The position numbers and the translations under genes are program-made. From the NCBI GenBank assembly GCA_017458745.1, contig JAFTAB010000172.1, positions 1 through 34,904 on the forward strand: DNA of 34,904 bases, written 5' to 3'. Source of the stretch: Schwartzia sp. (in: firmicutes). Its GTDB lineage: Bacteria; Bacillota; Negativicutes; Selenomonadales; Selenomonadaceae. Of the stretch, positions 7,560 to 20,235 are shown in pieces. Under the pieces are notes generated by a model, which worked only from the letters and a program-made list of their open reading frames with translations, was not told the origin of the DNA and did not search any database. Positions within the stretch are counted from its first letter, which is position 1, and every line of letters begins with the position of its first letter.

Positions 7560-9446
7560 TTAAATCATATTCTTACGATATGCGTCGTAAAGCTTTTTCA
7601 GTTCCTCCATCTTGTCGTACATTTCAACCTGCAGGCCGGATGCAGTTGCAAAATCTCCTGCATTGAGCGCATTAATCAGCAATGTAAACAGCGATTTCTT
7701 GTCAATGCTGTCCTTGGCAAGTGATGAGCGTATCCCGCTGATCTTCGTCCAGTTGTATGAGTCCTGATCGGTGACGTTATCAGCATCAATTTCTTTCGTG
7801 GCACGGACAATATCACGATTTTCGGGAATTATTCGGCTTATGAGCTCGGTCTTCCAGCGGAGCAGCGCGCCCTCAGCGAATGACTTCAGAATCTTATCGG
7901 AAAGCGCACCGCCTGCTGTGATGACGGCTTTCTTTTCGGGATATGTATTGAGGTTTTCCATGTTCTCGAATACAGTGGCGGGCGGAGCTCCAAAGAGACG
8001 GTCGCGTTCCTCCTCTGTGTAATCCTCAAAAACATCCTCCTCGCTTCTATAGGCACGATTCTTTTCGAGATAAAATCCTTTATCCCCTGGCTTCTTGGAA
8101 AGCTCATCAAGAAGCTCGCCCGTTGATTTTTTGATTGATGCCTTTATGCCGTCAAGAGCCGCCGAGTAAATAGCCGCTAGAGCAATATATGTATTAGTGT
8201 ATGGATTGCAAGCGCGCAATTCAAAGCGGGTTGCCAGCGGATTTTCCGCGTCACGGACAAGTCCGGCAAGAATCGTTCTGTTGCGGGAAGGAATCTCGGG
8301 CGAATGTCCGAGCGAGGTCACTATGCAGACGGGAGCCTCAAAGCCCGGCTTCAATCTGTTGAGTGAATCATTCGTCGCAGAAATAAGCGGATTTATTACC
8401 TCATAGTTTTTGAGCAATCCCATGATTGCGCCATATCCAATTGCGCTCAAATAATCTTTTTTCATGTCCTGTGGAGCGAAAAGATTAATAAGCTTACCAT
8501 CCTTCATCTTGGCGGCCATGCCAAAATGAGTATGCTCGCCATTGCCCGCAAGCCCAATCATCGGTTTTGCCTTGAAATTCACTTCAAGACCGTTTTCACG
8601 GAATATCTCCTTGACAACGGTTCGCACGAGAAGCTCATTATCTGCTGCCTGAAGCGCATCATCGAAACGCCAGTCCATCTCAAGCTGCTCGCAGACGTGC
8701 GATGTCTGCCCCGCCTCGTTGATGTGAGCCTTAAGCCCGCCTACCTCCTTGTGCCCCATCTCAACATCCAGTCCGTATTTTTCGACAAGAAGCACGCTCT
8801 GCTCCAAAGCGGTTCTCACCGCGCCGCGGGTTCTCTGCCAATATTGCTCCTGCATGACCTGCGAGGCGGACATCTCAGCTATGTCAGCTTCCTCGAGAGG
8901 GGTTTTTACCCAAAATTCTAGTTCCGTCGCCGAGGTAAAGACAATATCATCAATATTCGAAGCATCAATATGCTCCAGCCCCGCTATTTTCGGATTAGCC
9001 TTGAAAAGTTCAAGCAACTCTTTTCGCACAAAATCAAGCGTGTCTTTCAGCACGGCACGCGAATCAACACGGTTGCCGTCGTGGATAAGGAACGCCGGAA
9101 TGCGAAGAGTTCCTATCGGCTTTTCGGTCATTTCGTCATAATTCTCAAAATTATAATCTACATACCAATTCACATTTGGATCAATAGGCATATCAACCTT
9201 TGCATTGTTCAGGGTGGCAATGCCGGGAAGGACAACTGATGAGCCATCAGTCTGGACGGCAGTGCCGGCGTAAAAATCATCTATGTCCTTCAAGAAAATA
9301 CGTATAGGTATTTTTTCGTCGGTGTCATTGCCTGCAAGGTCTATCCCCACAAGTGAAACAAATTTTATCTCCGAATGCTCCTTTAGCATGGAGAGAATTT
9401 TTTCCTTATCAGTTCCAGCGGGAATCACATAGAGTAAATCTTCCAT
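7560..9446 (-). CDS. long-form glutamine synthetase (ATP-dependent glutamate-ammonia ligase family)
   Basis: This 628-residue protein has the glutamine synthetase catalytic domain: the ATELEFW glutamate motif, MGHKEVGGLKAHINE, FKAKPMIGLAGNGEHTHFGM around the catalytic histidine, NRLKPGFEAPV, and RFELRACNPYTNTYIALAA near the active-site arginine. Classic GlnA is about 440-470 residues. This one has an N-terminal addition and a long C-terminal helical region (after about residue 480), so it belongs to an atypical long class and may not be the housekeeping enzyme. Starts at 9458 (GTG), 9452 and 9446 are possible; ATG 9446 has the best spacing, 8 bases, from AAAAGGTGG. A good promoter and a terminator-like hairpin lie upstream, suggesting attenuation. 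Confidence 0.88.
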   Translation of the reverse strand: MEDLLYVIPAGTDKEKILSMLKEHSEIKFVSLVGIDLAGNDTDEKIPIRIFLKDIDDFYAGTAVQTDGSSVVLPGIATLNNAKVDMPIDPNVNWYVDYNFENYDEMTEKPIGTLRIPAFLIHDGNRVDSRAVLKDTLDFVRKELLELFKANPKIAGLEHIDASNIDDIVFTSATELEFWVKTPLEEADIAEMSASQVMQEQYWQRTRGAVRTALEQSVLLVEKYGLDVEMGHKEVGGLKAHINEAGQTSHVCEQLEMDWRFDDALQAADNELLVRTVVKEIFRENGLEVNFKAKPMIGLAGNGEHTHFGMAAKMKDGKLINLFAPQDMKKDYLSAIGYGAIMGLLKNYEVINPLISATNDSLNRLKPGFEAPVCIVTSLGHSPEIPSRNRTILAGLVRDAENPLATRFELRACNPYTNTYIALAAIYSAALDGIKASIKKSTGELLDELSKKPGDKGFYLEKNRAYRSEEDVFEDYTEEERDRLFGAPPATVFENMENLNTYPEKKAVITAGGALSDKILKSFAEGALLRWKTELISRIIPENRDIVRATKEIDADNVTDQDSYNWTKISGIRSSLAKDSIDKKSLFTLLINALNAGDFATASGLQVEMYDKMEELKKLYDAYRKNMI

Positions 9447-9486
9447 TTTCATTACCACCTTTTATAAATTTTATAATAAAACCAAA

Positions 9487-9529
9487 AGGCCACACGGCGA
9501 CACGAAAAAAACATGTCGTCGCATGGCCT
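9487..9529 (-). promoter_or_regulatory. terminator-like leader hairpin of the glutamine synthetase gene
   Basis: On the minus strand, AGGCCATGCGACGACATG can pair with CGTGTCGCCGTGTGGCCT at 17 of 18 positions, allowing three G-U pairs, around a loop of seven Ts. It is followed by TTTTGG-TTTTATT. It sits between the candidate promoter and the SD, where it could act as an attenuator. I see no T-box or known riboswitch signature. Confidence 0.6.
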
Positions 9530-9550
9530 CATTGCCAAAATCATGTGTTA

Positions 9551-9579
9551 ATGATATAGCTTAAAAATTTTTTTGTCAA
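9551..9579 (-). promoter_or_regulatory. sigma-A promoter of the glutamine synthetase gene
   Basis: On the minus strand, a consensus TTGACA (9579-9574) and TATCAT (9556-9551) are separated by 17 bases. The predicted RNA start near 9544 leaves a leader of about 100 bases containing the hairpin at 9487-9529. Confidence 0.75.
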
Positions 9580-9620
9580 GTTAATATATAAATGTATACA
9601 AAATATTTTGCGCGAATCAT

Positions 9621-11063
9621 TTAATTTGAAAGTTTCTTTGCAAGCATCTCATTTACCAGCTTGGGGTTTGCTTTTCCCTTTGTCTTTTTCATTATTTGAC
9701 CTACGAGCGCCCCGATTGCCTTTTTATTGCCGCTCTTGTAATCCTCAACAGGCTTCGGGTTAGCCGCAATAACTTCATCCAGTATGCTGTCAAGCTCACC
9801 GGTATCCGTTATTTGGACAAGACCTTTTTCTTTTACAATTTTCTCAGGAGCATCTTTTGATGTCCACATTGCAGAGAATACGTCCTTGGCAATCTTTGAG
9901 GATATTGTTCCATTTGTTATTAGTTTTATCATATCGCCCAAGCGTTTTGCGTCAATCGGCGACTCCTCGATTGTCTTGCTCTCGGCGTTCAGGTTCTTTG
10001 AGAGTTCCCCCATCATCCAGTTGGCAGCCAGCTTCGCGTCAGCGCCCTCCGCGATAACCTCATCAAAATAATCAGCCATGGCACGCGATGAGGTTATTAT
10101 GCCAGCATCATACGAGGACAGCCCAAGCTCGTGCTCCATTCGTTCGCATCGAGCATCAGGCAGCTCGGGCAGCCCTTTTCGATATGCCTCTATCTCCTCG
10201 TCTGTCGTAATTATAGGCGGCAAATCCGGCTCAGGCATATATCTGTAATCCTGTGCCTCCTCCTTGCTGCGCATTGAAAGAGTTATTCCCTTTGCAGCAT
10301 CAAATGTTCGCGTTTCCTGTATCACATGACCGCCATCCTCAAGCACCTCGGTCTGACGCTCTATCTCGTATTCAATCGCCTCCTCAAGAGACTTAAATGA
10401 ATTGATATTCTTCATCTCGGTGCGGGTGCCAAGATCTTTTTGTCCGACAGGGCGCAACGAAACATTTATATCCGCGCGTAGATTCCCCTGCTCCATGCGG
10501 CAATTTGAGACATCTATGTATTCAAGTATTGATTTAATTTTCTCCATGTAGGCTCGTGCCTCTGCCGCCGAGCGCATATCGGGCTCCGACACGATTTCAA
10601 GCAAAGGAACTCCCGTCCTGTTATAATCAACATTCGACGTCGCCGAGTCTTTTATCGTGGTGCCGGAATGAACCAGCTTGCCCGCGTCCTCCTCCATGTG
10701 AATCCGAGTCAGACGGATACGTTTTTTTTCGCCATCAACGTCAATGTCAACATATCCGTGCTCGGCTATCGGCAAGTCATATTGCGAGGTCTGAAAGTTT
10801 TTTGGCAGATCAGGGTAATAGTAATTTTTCCTGTCAAATTTGCTGTATTTGTTTATTGTGCAGTTAGTCGCAAGCCCAGCCTTTATCGCAAATTCGACGA
10901 CACGACGATTGACAACCGGCAGCACTCCCGGCAATCCGAGACAAACCGGGCAGACGTGCGTGTTTTGTTCGGCGCCGAAGCCTGTCGCGCAGCCGCAGAA
11001 AATTTTTGTGTTCGTTTTCAGCTCACTGTGGATTTCAAGTCCTATCACAGCCTCATACTTCAT
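9621..11063 (-). CDS. gatB: aspartyl/glutamyl-tRNA amidotransferase subunit B
   Basis: This 480-residue protein has the usual length of GatB, which binds and phosphorylates misacylated Glu-tRNA(Gln) or Asp-tRNA(Asn) so that GatA-derived ammonia can amidate it. Visible features are the opening EAVIGLEIHSELKT, the zinc-site cysteines in FCGCATGF and HVCPVCLGLPG, KFDRKNYYYPDLPKNFQTSQ, and the YqeY-like tail ending KGKANPKLVNEML. The ATG overlaps the gatA stop as ATGA (11060-11063). GGAGG lies 9 bases upstream. It is the last gene of the gatC-gatA-gatB operon. Confidence 0.97.
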   Translation of the reverse strand: MKYEAVIGLEIHSELKTNTKIFCGCATGFGAEQNTHVCPVCLGLPGVLPVVNRRVVEFAIKAGLATNCTINKYSKFDRKNYYYPDLPKNFQTSQYDLPIAEHGYVDIDVDGEKKRIRLTRIHMEEDAGKLVHSGTTIKDSATSNVDYNRTGVPLLEIVSEPDMRSAAEARAYMEKIKSILEYIDVSNCRMEQGNLRADINVSLRPVGQKDLGTRTEMKNINSFKSLEEAIEYEIERQTEVLEDGGHVIQETRTFDAAKGITLSMRSKEEAQDYRYMPEPDLPPIITTDEEIEAYRKGLPELPDARCERMEHELGLSSYDAGIITSSRAMADYFDEVIAEGADAKLAANWMMGELSKNLNAESKTIEESPIDAKRLGDMIKLITNGTISSKIAKDVFSAMWTSKDAPEKIVKEKGLVQITDTGELDSILDEVIAANPKPVEDYKSGNKKAIGALVGQIMKKTKGKANPKLVNEMLAKKLSN

Positions 11064-12532
11064 GCGTCAACGCCTCCAATTTTTGCCATGTCGTTATGGA
11101 AATTTTGACTTTGCTCATACGCATAAGCCGCTCTGATGACGGTCTCCTCCCCAAGCGGGCGACCGATTATCTGAAGGCCAATCGGCATACCGTTTGAGCT
11201 GTAACCGCACGGAACTGATATGCCGGGAAGCCCCGCTAAATTGAGCGGCACAGTGCAGACATCCTGCAAATACATTTTAAGCGGGTCATCAATCATCTCG
11301 CCAATCTTATAAGCCGGCGTTGGCGCCGTCGGACATGCAATGACATCGACGTCCTTGAACGCCTCGGTATAATCCCTTTGAATTAGGGTACGCACTTTAA
11401 GAGCTTTAAGATAATATGCATCATAATATCCGGCCGACAAAGCATAATTGCCTATCATTATGCGCCGCTTGACTTCATCGCCGAATTTTTGGGTACGAGT
11501 ATTTTTCATCATATCAACGACATCCGCACCATCAACACGCTCGCCATAGCTCACGCCGTCATAACGCTCAAGATTAGTCGCCGCCTCGGCAGGAGCAATA
11601 AGATAGTATGTGGCAATCGCATACGCCGTATGGGGAAGCGATATTTCTTTTACATCGGCGCCCATCGCTTTCAATTCATCAATCGCTTTTCTCACGGCAT
11701 TATTTATATCCTCGTCAATGCCATCAATGAAATATTCCTTGGGCATTCCTATTTTCAGCCCCTTGACATCGGCAACGAGTGATTTCGTATAATCAGGCAC
11801 ATCCGCAGCGCTTGATGTTGAGTCCATATCATCATGACCCGATATTATATTGAGTATATTTGCACAATCGGTTACATCACGAGTGATAGGCCCTATCTGG
11901 TCAAGAGATGAAGCATAAGCTACCAGCCCATAGCGCGACACACGGCCATAGGTCGGTTTCATTCCGACGACGCCGCAAAAAGAAGCCGGCTGCCGTATAG
12001 ACCCGCCTGTATCTGAGCCAAGCGCCCATATTGCTGAGCCTGAGGCAACAGCAGCGGCGCTGCCGCCCGAGCTGCCGCCGGGCACGCAGTCGATGTTCCA
12101 CGGATTATGAGTCGCATGAAAAGCGGAGTTTTCGGTGGAGCCTCCCATCGCAAATTCATCAAGATTCGTCTTGCCTATGATAACCGGTTTCTCTTGCTTT
12201 AGTTTTGTGATAACTGTGGCGTCATAGGGCGGCACGAAGTTTTCCAGTATTTTTGAAGCGCAAGTGGTCTTTATGCCGTTTGTACAGATATTGTCCTTTA
12301 TTCCGCAAGGAATGCCCTCAAGAAAAGAGATTTCCTCGCCGCTTGAAATCTTCTTGTCTGTTTCCTCTGCCGTGCGGAGCGCATCGTCACGAGTAACGGT
12401 AATGTATGCGCCTATGCTTTTTTCCACTTTGTCCATGCGAGCCAGCACATCTTCAGTCAGCTCGACCGATGATATTTCTTTCTTTGCCAGCATTTCATGA
12501 AGCACATGAGCAGGCTTATCGTATAATGCCAA
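11060..12532 (-). CDS. gatA: aspartyl/glutamyl-tRNA amidotransferase subunit A
   Basis: This 490-residue amidase supplies ammonia from glutamine for transamidation. The amidase-signature catalytic lysine lies in GIKDNICT. The Ser-Ser-Lys triad region is GGSSGGSAAAVASG followed by GSDTGGSIRQPASFCG. The start is a TTG at 12532, not an ATG: AAGGAGG (12542-12548) is well spaced, and the resulting MALYDKPAHVLHEML matches the family's N terminus. The SD overlaps the end of gatC, so gatC and gatA are tightly linked, and gatA overlaps gatB by 4 bases. Confidence 0.97.
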   Translation of the reverse strand: MALYDKPAHVLHEMLAKKEISSVELTEDVLARMDKVEKSIGAYITVTRDDALRTAEETDKKISSGEEISFLEGIPCGIKDNICTNGIKTTCASKILENFVPPYDATVITKLKQEKPVIIGKTNLDEFAMGGSTENSAFHATHNPWNIDCVPGGSSGGSAAAVASGSAIWALGSDTGGSIRQPASFCGVVGMKPTYGRVSRYGLVAYASSLDQIGPITRDVTDCANILNIISGHDDMDSTSSAADVPDYTKSLVADVKGLKIGMPKEYFIDGIDEDINNAVRKAIDELKAMGADVKEISLPHTAYAIATYYLIAPAEAATNLERYDGVSYGERVDGADVVDMMKNTRTQKFGDEVKRRIMIGNYALSAGYYDAYYLKALKVRTLIQRDYTEAFKDVDVIACPTAPTPAYKIGEMIDDPLKMYLQDVCTVPLNLAGLPGISVPCGYSSNGMPIGLQIIGRPLGEETVIRAAYAYEQSQNFHNDMAKIGGVDA

Positions 12533-12546
12533 GATTATATTCCTCC

Positions 12547-12837
12547 TTATTCCTCTAATACACGCGGGACTTTGAAGTATCCGTCCTCCTTGAGCGGCGC
12601 ATTTGAAAGCGCTGCGTCACGCGGAAGAGACGGGCGCACGACATCGTCACGGAAAACATTCTCCATTGGAAGCGCATACGTCGTCGGCTCAACATCATCC
12701 GTATCGACGCCCTTCAAATTTTCCACATATTCAAGGAAATTGCCGAGCTGCTCCATATATTTCGCTGCCTCATTATCGGGAACAGAGAGACGCGACAGCA
12801 TCGCTACATTTTTCATATCATCTTTTGTGACATTCAT
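12547..12837 (-). CDS. gatC: aspartyl/glutamyl-tRNA amidotransferase subunit C
   Basis: This 96-residue protein has the normal GatC size; it wraps around GatA and stabilises the GatCAB complex. Recognisable features are KNVAMLSRLSVPDNEAAKY, FLEYVENLKGVDTDDVEPT and the C-terminal AALSNAPLKEDGYFKVPRV. The ATG at 12837 gives the family's typical MNVTKDDMKN start. The longer frame beginning at 12870 would add 11 residues without an SD. A promoter sits at 12884-12911, so gatCAB is probably transcribed on its own rather than only as an extension of pcrA-ligA. Confidence 0.95.
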   Translation of the reverse strand: MNVTKDDMKNVAMLSRLSVPDNEAAKYMEQLGNFLEYVENLKGVDTDDVEPTTYALPMENVFRDDVVRPSLPRDAALSNAPLKEDGYFKVPRVLEE

Positions 12838-12883
12838 CTTATCACCGTCCGTTAAAATAATAAATTTCAAAACTCAACTTTAG

Positions 12884-12911
12884 ATTTTAACACAAATTCA
12901 TTTCATATCAA
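12884..12911 (-). promoter_or_regulatory. sigma-A promoter of gatCAB
   Basis: On the minus strand, TTGATA (12911-12906) and TAAAAT (12889-12884) are separated by 16 bases, with a TG upstream of the -10 box. The predicted RNA start near 12877 gives a leader of about 40 bases. The site lies in the 84-base gap after ligA. Confidence 0.65.
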
Positions 12912-12921
12912 AGCGAATACT

Positions 12922-17236
<4,315 letters not shown>

Positions 17237-17440
17237 GATAATCCTCCTAATGAACTGAGATTAGGCCTTTGTTTGATAAATCTCTCGCACACTATGACGG
17301 CTCTTTTTTCGTCTCTCGATGGCAGCGAAAACTCGACGTTGCGCAGCAATGCTGCTACTTCGTTTTTGCTTCCTTGATAGACGAAAAACCATCTCTCTAT
17401 GGTGCACAGTCCCATTCATTCAACAAGGCTCAGTAATAAA
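17237..17440. other. gene-free interval upstream of pcrA with nested palindromes
   Basis: No supported gene is present. A palindrome GCAGCA-A-TGCTGC lies near 17342-17354. A G+C-richer block around 17280-17400 stands out from the A/T-rich flanks. I found no convincing promoter for pcrA here. A 66-codon minus-strand ORF crosses it but has no SD and runs into pcrA in another frame. Confidence 0.5.
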
Positions 17441-17466
17441 GGGCTGGTGCGGAAATGCAACAGCCC
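17441..17466 (-). terminator. intrinsic terminator of the pyrophosphatase gene
   Basis: A GGGCTG/CAGCCC stem with additional TGC/GCA pairing in the loop is followed on the minus strand by TTTATTA. It lies 13 bases after the pyrophosphatase stop. Confidence 0.65.
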
Positions 17467-17479
17467 TTCTAGTTCCTGC

Positions 17480-19129
17480 TTATTTCTTAATCAGACTGAC
17501 CGCCTCTGTCAGCTGCGGTATAATCTGTTTCTTTCTCGACATGACCCCCGGAAGATATATCGAATCACCCGACGCGTCCTTTCTAAACGCTGTGCCTATT
17601 ATTGTCTTTGGCGAGCCTACATATAACAATTCTGTCGATTCCTGCAAAATATCGGTTACCATCAAAAGGCTCATATCAAAGCCTTCCTGTTCGCAATTAT
17701 TTTCCATGCATTTCAAAATTTCGGCTTTTTTGTTAAGCACGTCAGCAGTGTCCATAACCGATACCTGACTCACAAGTATGCGATAATCGCCAATCTGAAA
17801 TTCCTTGCAGTCATTCTTTGCTATCTCGGACGACGACATGCTCCCGACAGTTGAGCCGGCCTTCAACATATCCATTCCGTATTTTTCTATGGTCACCCCG
17901 GCTATTTCAGCCAACTTCTTTGCCGCGTCCCTGTCCATATCGGTGCAGGTCGGCGACTTGAAGAGCACCGTATCCGAAAGAATAGCCGAAAGCAATATGC
18001 CGGCAATGCTCCTTGATATATCAACCCCGCGTTGCCAATACATATTAGCGATAATCGTCGCAGTGCAGCCAACCGGCTCCTCGCGTATGAATATAGGGTC
18101 GCCCGTCTGCATTCCGCCAAGGCGATGGTGGTCTATTATTTCTAGTATCTTTGCGTTTTCTATGCCCTCAACTGCCTGACCACGCTCATTATGGTCAATA
18201 AGTATTACCCTTTCGGGCTCGGGAACCATCAGATTGTCACGGCTGACCAGCCCGACCAGTCTGCCATTTTCCTCAACCGGATAATTGCGATAATTGGTTG
18301 AATCAATAGTACCCTTGATATTGCTCAAAAGCTCCTGCGAAGAAAATGACGTCATGTGACGCTTCATTATGTGGCCAACAGGAACACACTGATTTATAAG
18401 GCGCGCAGCAGTATATGTGTCAATCTGTGTTGTGACGACAAGCGTGTTGGTTCTCTTTGCCTCGGTGATAATATCATCCGGCACAGTCCCGTCATTTGTG
18501 ACTATGAGACAAGATATATCGTGCTGCAGGCTCTCCATCATCGAGTCAAACCTTCCCTCGCCCACAAGCACTACATCGCCCGGTGCAAGCAGGCGAGAAA
18601 TCGTCGACTTGCTGCCTGCGGCTATGAGCACCTTGCCAAGCACTATAGCATCTTCGTCGGATGGCACGACAGTCTTGCCGCCGATTATTTTTACCACGGA
18701 GCTCAGAGGCACCTTCGCATCATCGAGATTTTGAATATTGAGCTCCTCGAAATATCGCTGCGCGAGGTCGCTCACCGTCACGATTCCGGTGAGCTGGCCA
18801 TTGTCATCTGTCACCGGCACCGAGCGAAGAGAGTTATCCTGCATGACCTTTCCGAGATGGCGCAATGTGTCCTTCTCCGTCACAACCGTGTTACATTCAA
18901 GCATTATATCCTTGACACGAGGATAAAGGTCAGAGACAAGCAGCGGCAACTCCACATTAAAGTAATCAAGCGCATATTTAGTTTCGGGATTTATCTGCCC
19001 CGCCCGCGCAGCAATAACATTATTATCTCCCTGCGTCTTTTTCAAATTCGCATAAGCAATGGCCGAACAAATAGAATCGGTATCAGGATTGCGATGCCCA
19101 ATGACATAGACCGGCTTTGCATTACCCAT
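17480..19129 (-). CDS. CBS-domain family II (Mn-dependent) inorganic pyrophosphatase
   Basis: This 549-residue protein splits pyrophosphate to phosphate, pulling biosynthetic reactions forward. The DHH-type active site is visible as GHRNPDTDSI (11-20), IDHNE and EIIDHHRLGG, with the DHHA2 half at the C terminus (TDILQESTELLYVG; MSRKKQIIPQLTEA). Inserted between the halves are two CBS motifs (TVVTEKDTLRHLGKVMQDNS and HMTSFSSQELL) and a DRTGG-like region. In characterised relatives these bind adenine nucleotides to regulate activity. ATG at 19129 follows GGAGG by 9 bases. It is monocistronic, with its own terminator, and is divergent from the TtcA-like gene. Confidence 0.93.
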   Translation of the reverse strand: MGNAKPVYVIGHRNPDTDSICSAIAYANLKKTQGDNNVIAARAGQINPETKYALDYFNVELPLLVSDLYPRVKDIMLECNTVVTEKDTLRHLGKVMQDNSLRSVPVTDDNGQLTGIVTVSDLAQRYFEELNIQNLDDAKVPLSSVVKIIGGKTVVPSDEDAIVLGKVLIAAGSKSTISRLLAPGDVVLVGEGRFDSMMESLQHDISCLIVTNDGTVPDDIITEAKRTNTLVVTTQIDTYTAARLINQCVPVGHIMKRHMTSFSSQELLSNIKGTIDSTNYRNYPVEENGRLVGLVSRDNLMVPEPERVILIDHNERGQAVEGIENAKILEIIDHHRLGGMQTGDPIFIREEPVGCTATIIANMYWQRGVDISRSIAGILLSAILSDTVLFKSPTCTDMDRDAAKKLAEIAGVTIEKYGMDMLKAGSTVGSMSSSEIAKNDCKEFQIGDYRILVSQVSVMDTADVLNKKAEILKCMENNCEQEGFDMSLLMVTDILQESTELLYVGSPKTIIGTAFRKDASGDSIYLPGVMSRKKQIIPQLTEAVSLIKK

Positions 19130-19222
19130 AAAAGAATACCTCCGTGTTATATATTATCGAAATAGTCTTCTTTCATTGCATTATTTTACTACATTTCTAT
19201 AACAAATAAAACAGCCTCGCAA

Positions 19223-19251
19223 TTAAAAATTTGGTTGATTTGAGATATAAT
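19223..19251 (+). promoter_or_regulatory. candidate promoter of the TtcA-like gene
   Basis: TTAAAA and a perfect TATAAT (19246-19251) are separated by 17 bases. The predicted RNA start near 19258 falls at the left edge of repeat copy B, so the transcript would begin with the repeat hairpin. Confidence 0.5.
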
Positions 19252-19378
19252 AAAATGAGACTTATTCAGCGGGAGTTTGGACTCCCACTGAATCTAGTCG
19301 AATTTACCCATTGCCTTATGGGCGCTTATCCCCCGCTTAAGAAACGGGAGTTTCAGTGCCCGTTAGCATCGGATAAAC
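19250..19378 (+). repeat. dispersed hairpin repeat, copy B (long form)
   Basis: This is the longest copy. It has the ATAAAATGAGACTTATTCAG left edge, a 13-bp near-perfect hairpin (19264-19276 with 19281-19293, one C-A mismatch) and the CTAGTCGAATTTACCC block. Two further small hairpins follow (CCCAT/ATGGG near 19317; CCCG/CGGG near 19332-19348). The right edge is GTTAGCATCGGATAAA. It occupies the predicted leader of the TtcA-like gene in sense orientation. Confidence 0.8.
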
Positions 19379-19405
19379 AACAAATGAGAATAAAAGGTGA
19401 AAAAA

Positions 19406-20200
19406 ATGAAATTCAAACTCCCACAGATTTACTTCAGCAAAATAATGAGAGCAATCGTCGAATTTGACCTCATAGATGACGGCGACAAAATACTTATAGG
19501 TTTATCGGGCGGCAAAGACAGCATCCTGCTGACATACGCGCTCTCCATGATGAGGGAACGCCTCGACAAGGATTTTTCTCTAATGGCGTTTACTATTAAC
19601 CCTATGTTCAATGACTCATTCGATACGGGAGTATTAAAAGATTTTTGCAATAGCCTTGACATGCCCTATGAGTCGCGTGACATCAATATCGCCAAGACAA
19701 TCGCGGATTGCGAGGATAAAAATCCATGCTACACATGCGCCTTTTTCCGGCGCGGGGCAATAAACCGTTACGCGCTCGAGCACGGCTGCAACAAAATCGC
19801 ATACGCACATCATAACGATGATGCCGTCGAGACTCTACTGATGAGCATACTATACTCTGGACAAATCAAAACCTTCACTCCAAAGACGTACCTTGACAGA
19901 ACGGATCTTACCGTCATACGCCCGCTTGTGTACTTGCGTGAAAGTGAATCAATCGACGCGATAAAGTATCACGGAATGAAGCCTTTGGCCTCGTCCTGTC
20001 CCCTTGACGGCAAGACAACAAGGCAAGAAATAAAAAATCTGATAAAAAAGCTGACAAACGAGAATGAATTGATTTACGCTCATCTTGCGGCCGCCATGAG
20101 AAAAAATAATATAGGCGAGATGTGGCCCGCCGCAAAAACAAGAAACGAAATGCGTGACACATATTTTTCATTCTTCAATAAAGAAAATAAAAAACGCTGA
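19406..20200 (+). CDS. TtcA-like tRNA thiolation ATP pyrophosphatase
   Basis: This 264-residue protein is an N-type ATP pyrophosphatase with PP-loop SGGKDS (34-39) that adenylates a tRNA base before sulfur transfer. A CxxC at C108/C111 and a later C198 (SSCP) match the three-cysteine Fe-S ligand set of the TtcA/TtuA group. HHNDDAVETLLM is also family-typical. It probably makes 2-thiocytidine-32, but members of this group in Firmicutes are diverse, so the exact base is uncertain. ATG 19406 is preferred over GTG 19397, because that GTG lies inside the AAAGGTG SD. Its TGA stop is embedded in the terminator stem. Confidence 0.8.
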   Translation: MKFKLPQIYFSKIMRAIVEFDLIDDGDKILIGLSGGKDSILLTYALSMMRERLDKDFSLMAFTINPMFNDSFDTGVLKDFCNSLDMPYESRDINIAKTIADCEDKNPCYTCAFFRRGAINRYALEHGCNKIAYAHHNDDAVETLLMSILYSGQIKTFTPKTYLDRTDLTVIRPLVYLRESESIDAIKYHGMKPLASSCPLDGKTTRQEIKNLIKKLTNENELIYAHLAAAMRKNNIGEMWPAAKTRNEMRDTYFSFFNKENKKR

Positions 20201-20220
20201 AACTGACATCAGCGTTTTTT
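20189..20220. terminator. bidirectional terminator between convergent genes
   Basis: A 12-bp stem (AAAAAACGCTGA with TCAGCGTTTTTT) encloses an 8-base loop, with A- and T-rich arms giving a T-run on either strand. It overlaps the stop of the TtcA-like gene and lies 15 bases from the end of the phosphoethanolamine transferase gene on the other strand. Confidence 0.85.
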
Positions 20221-20235
20221 CATTGCGTTTTCCAT

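Noticed and set aside
18356-19165. 269-codon + strand ORF
   Set aside because: Lies wholly antisense to the pyrophosphatase gene, whose family motifs are intact; the translation is His/Arg-rich as expected of a shadow frame.
19250-19378. repeat copy B as a transposon or MITE
   Set aside because: No terminal inverted repeats and no flanking target duplication seen; ends match other copies but are not inverted.
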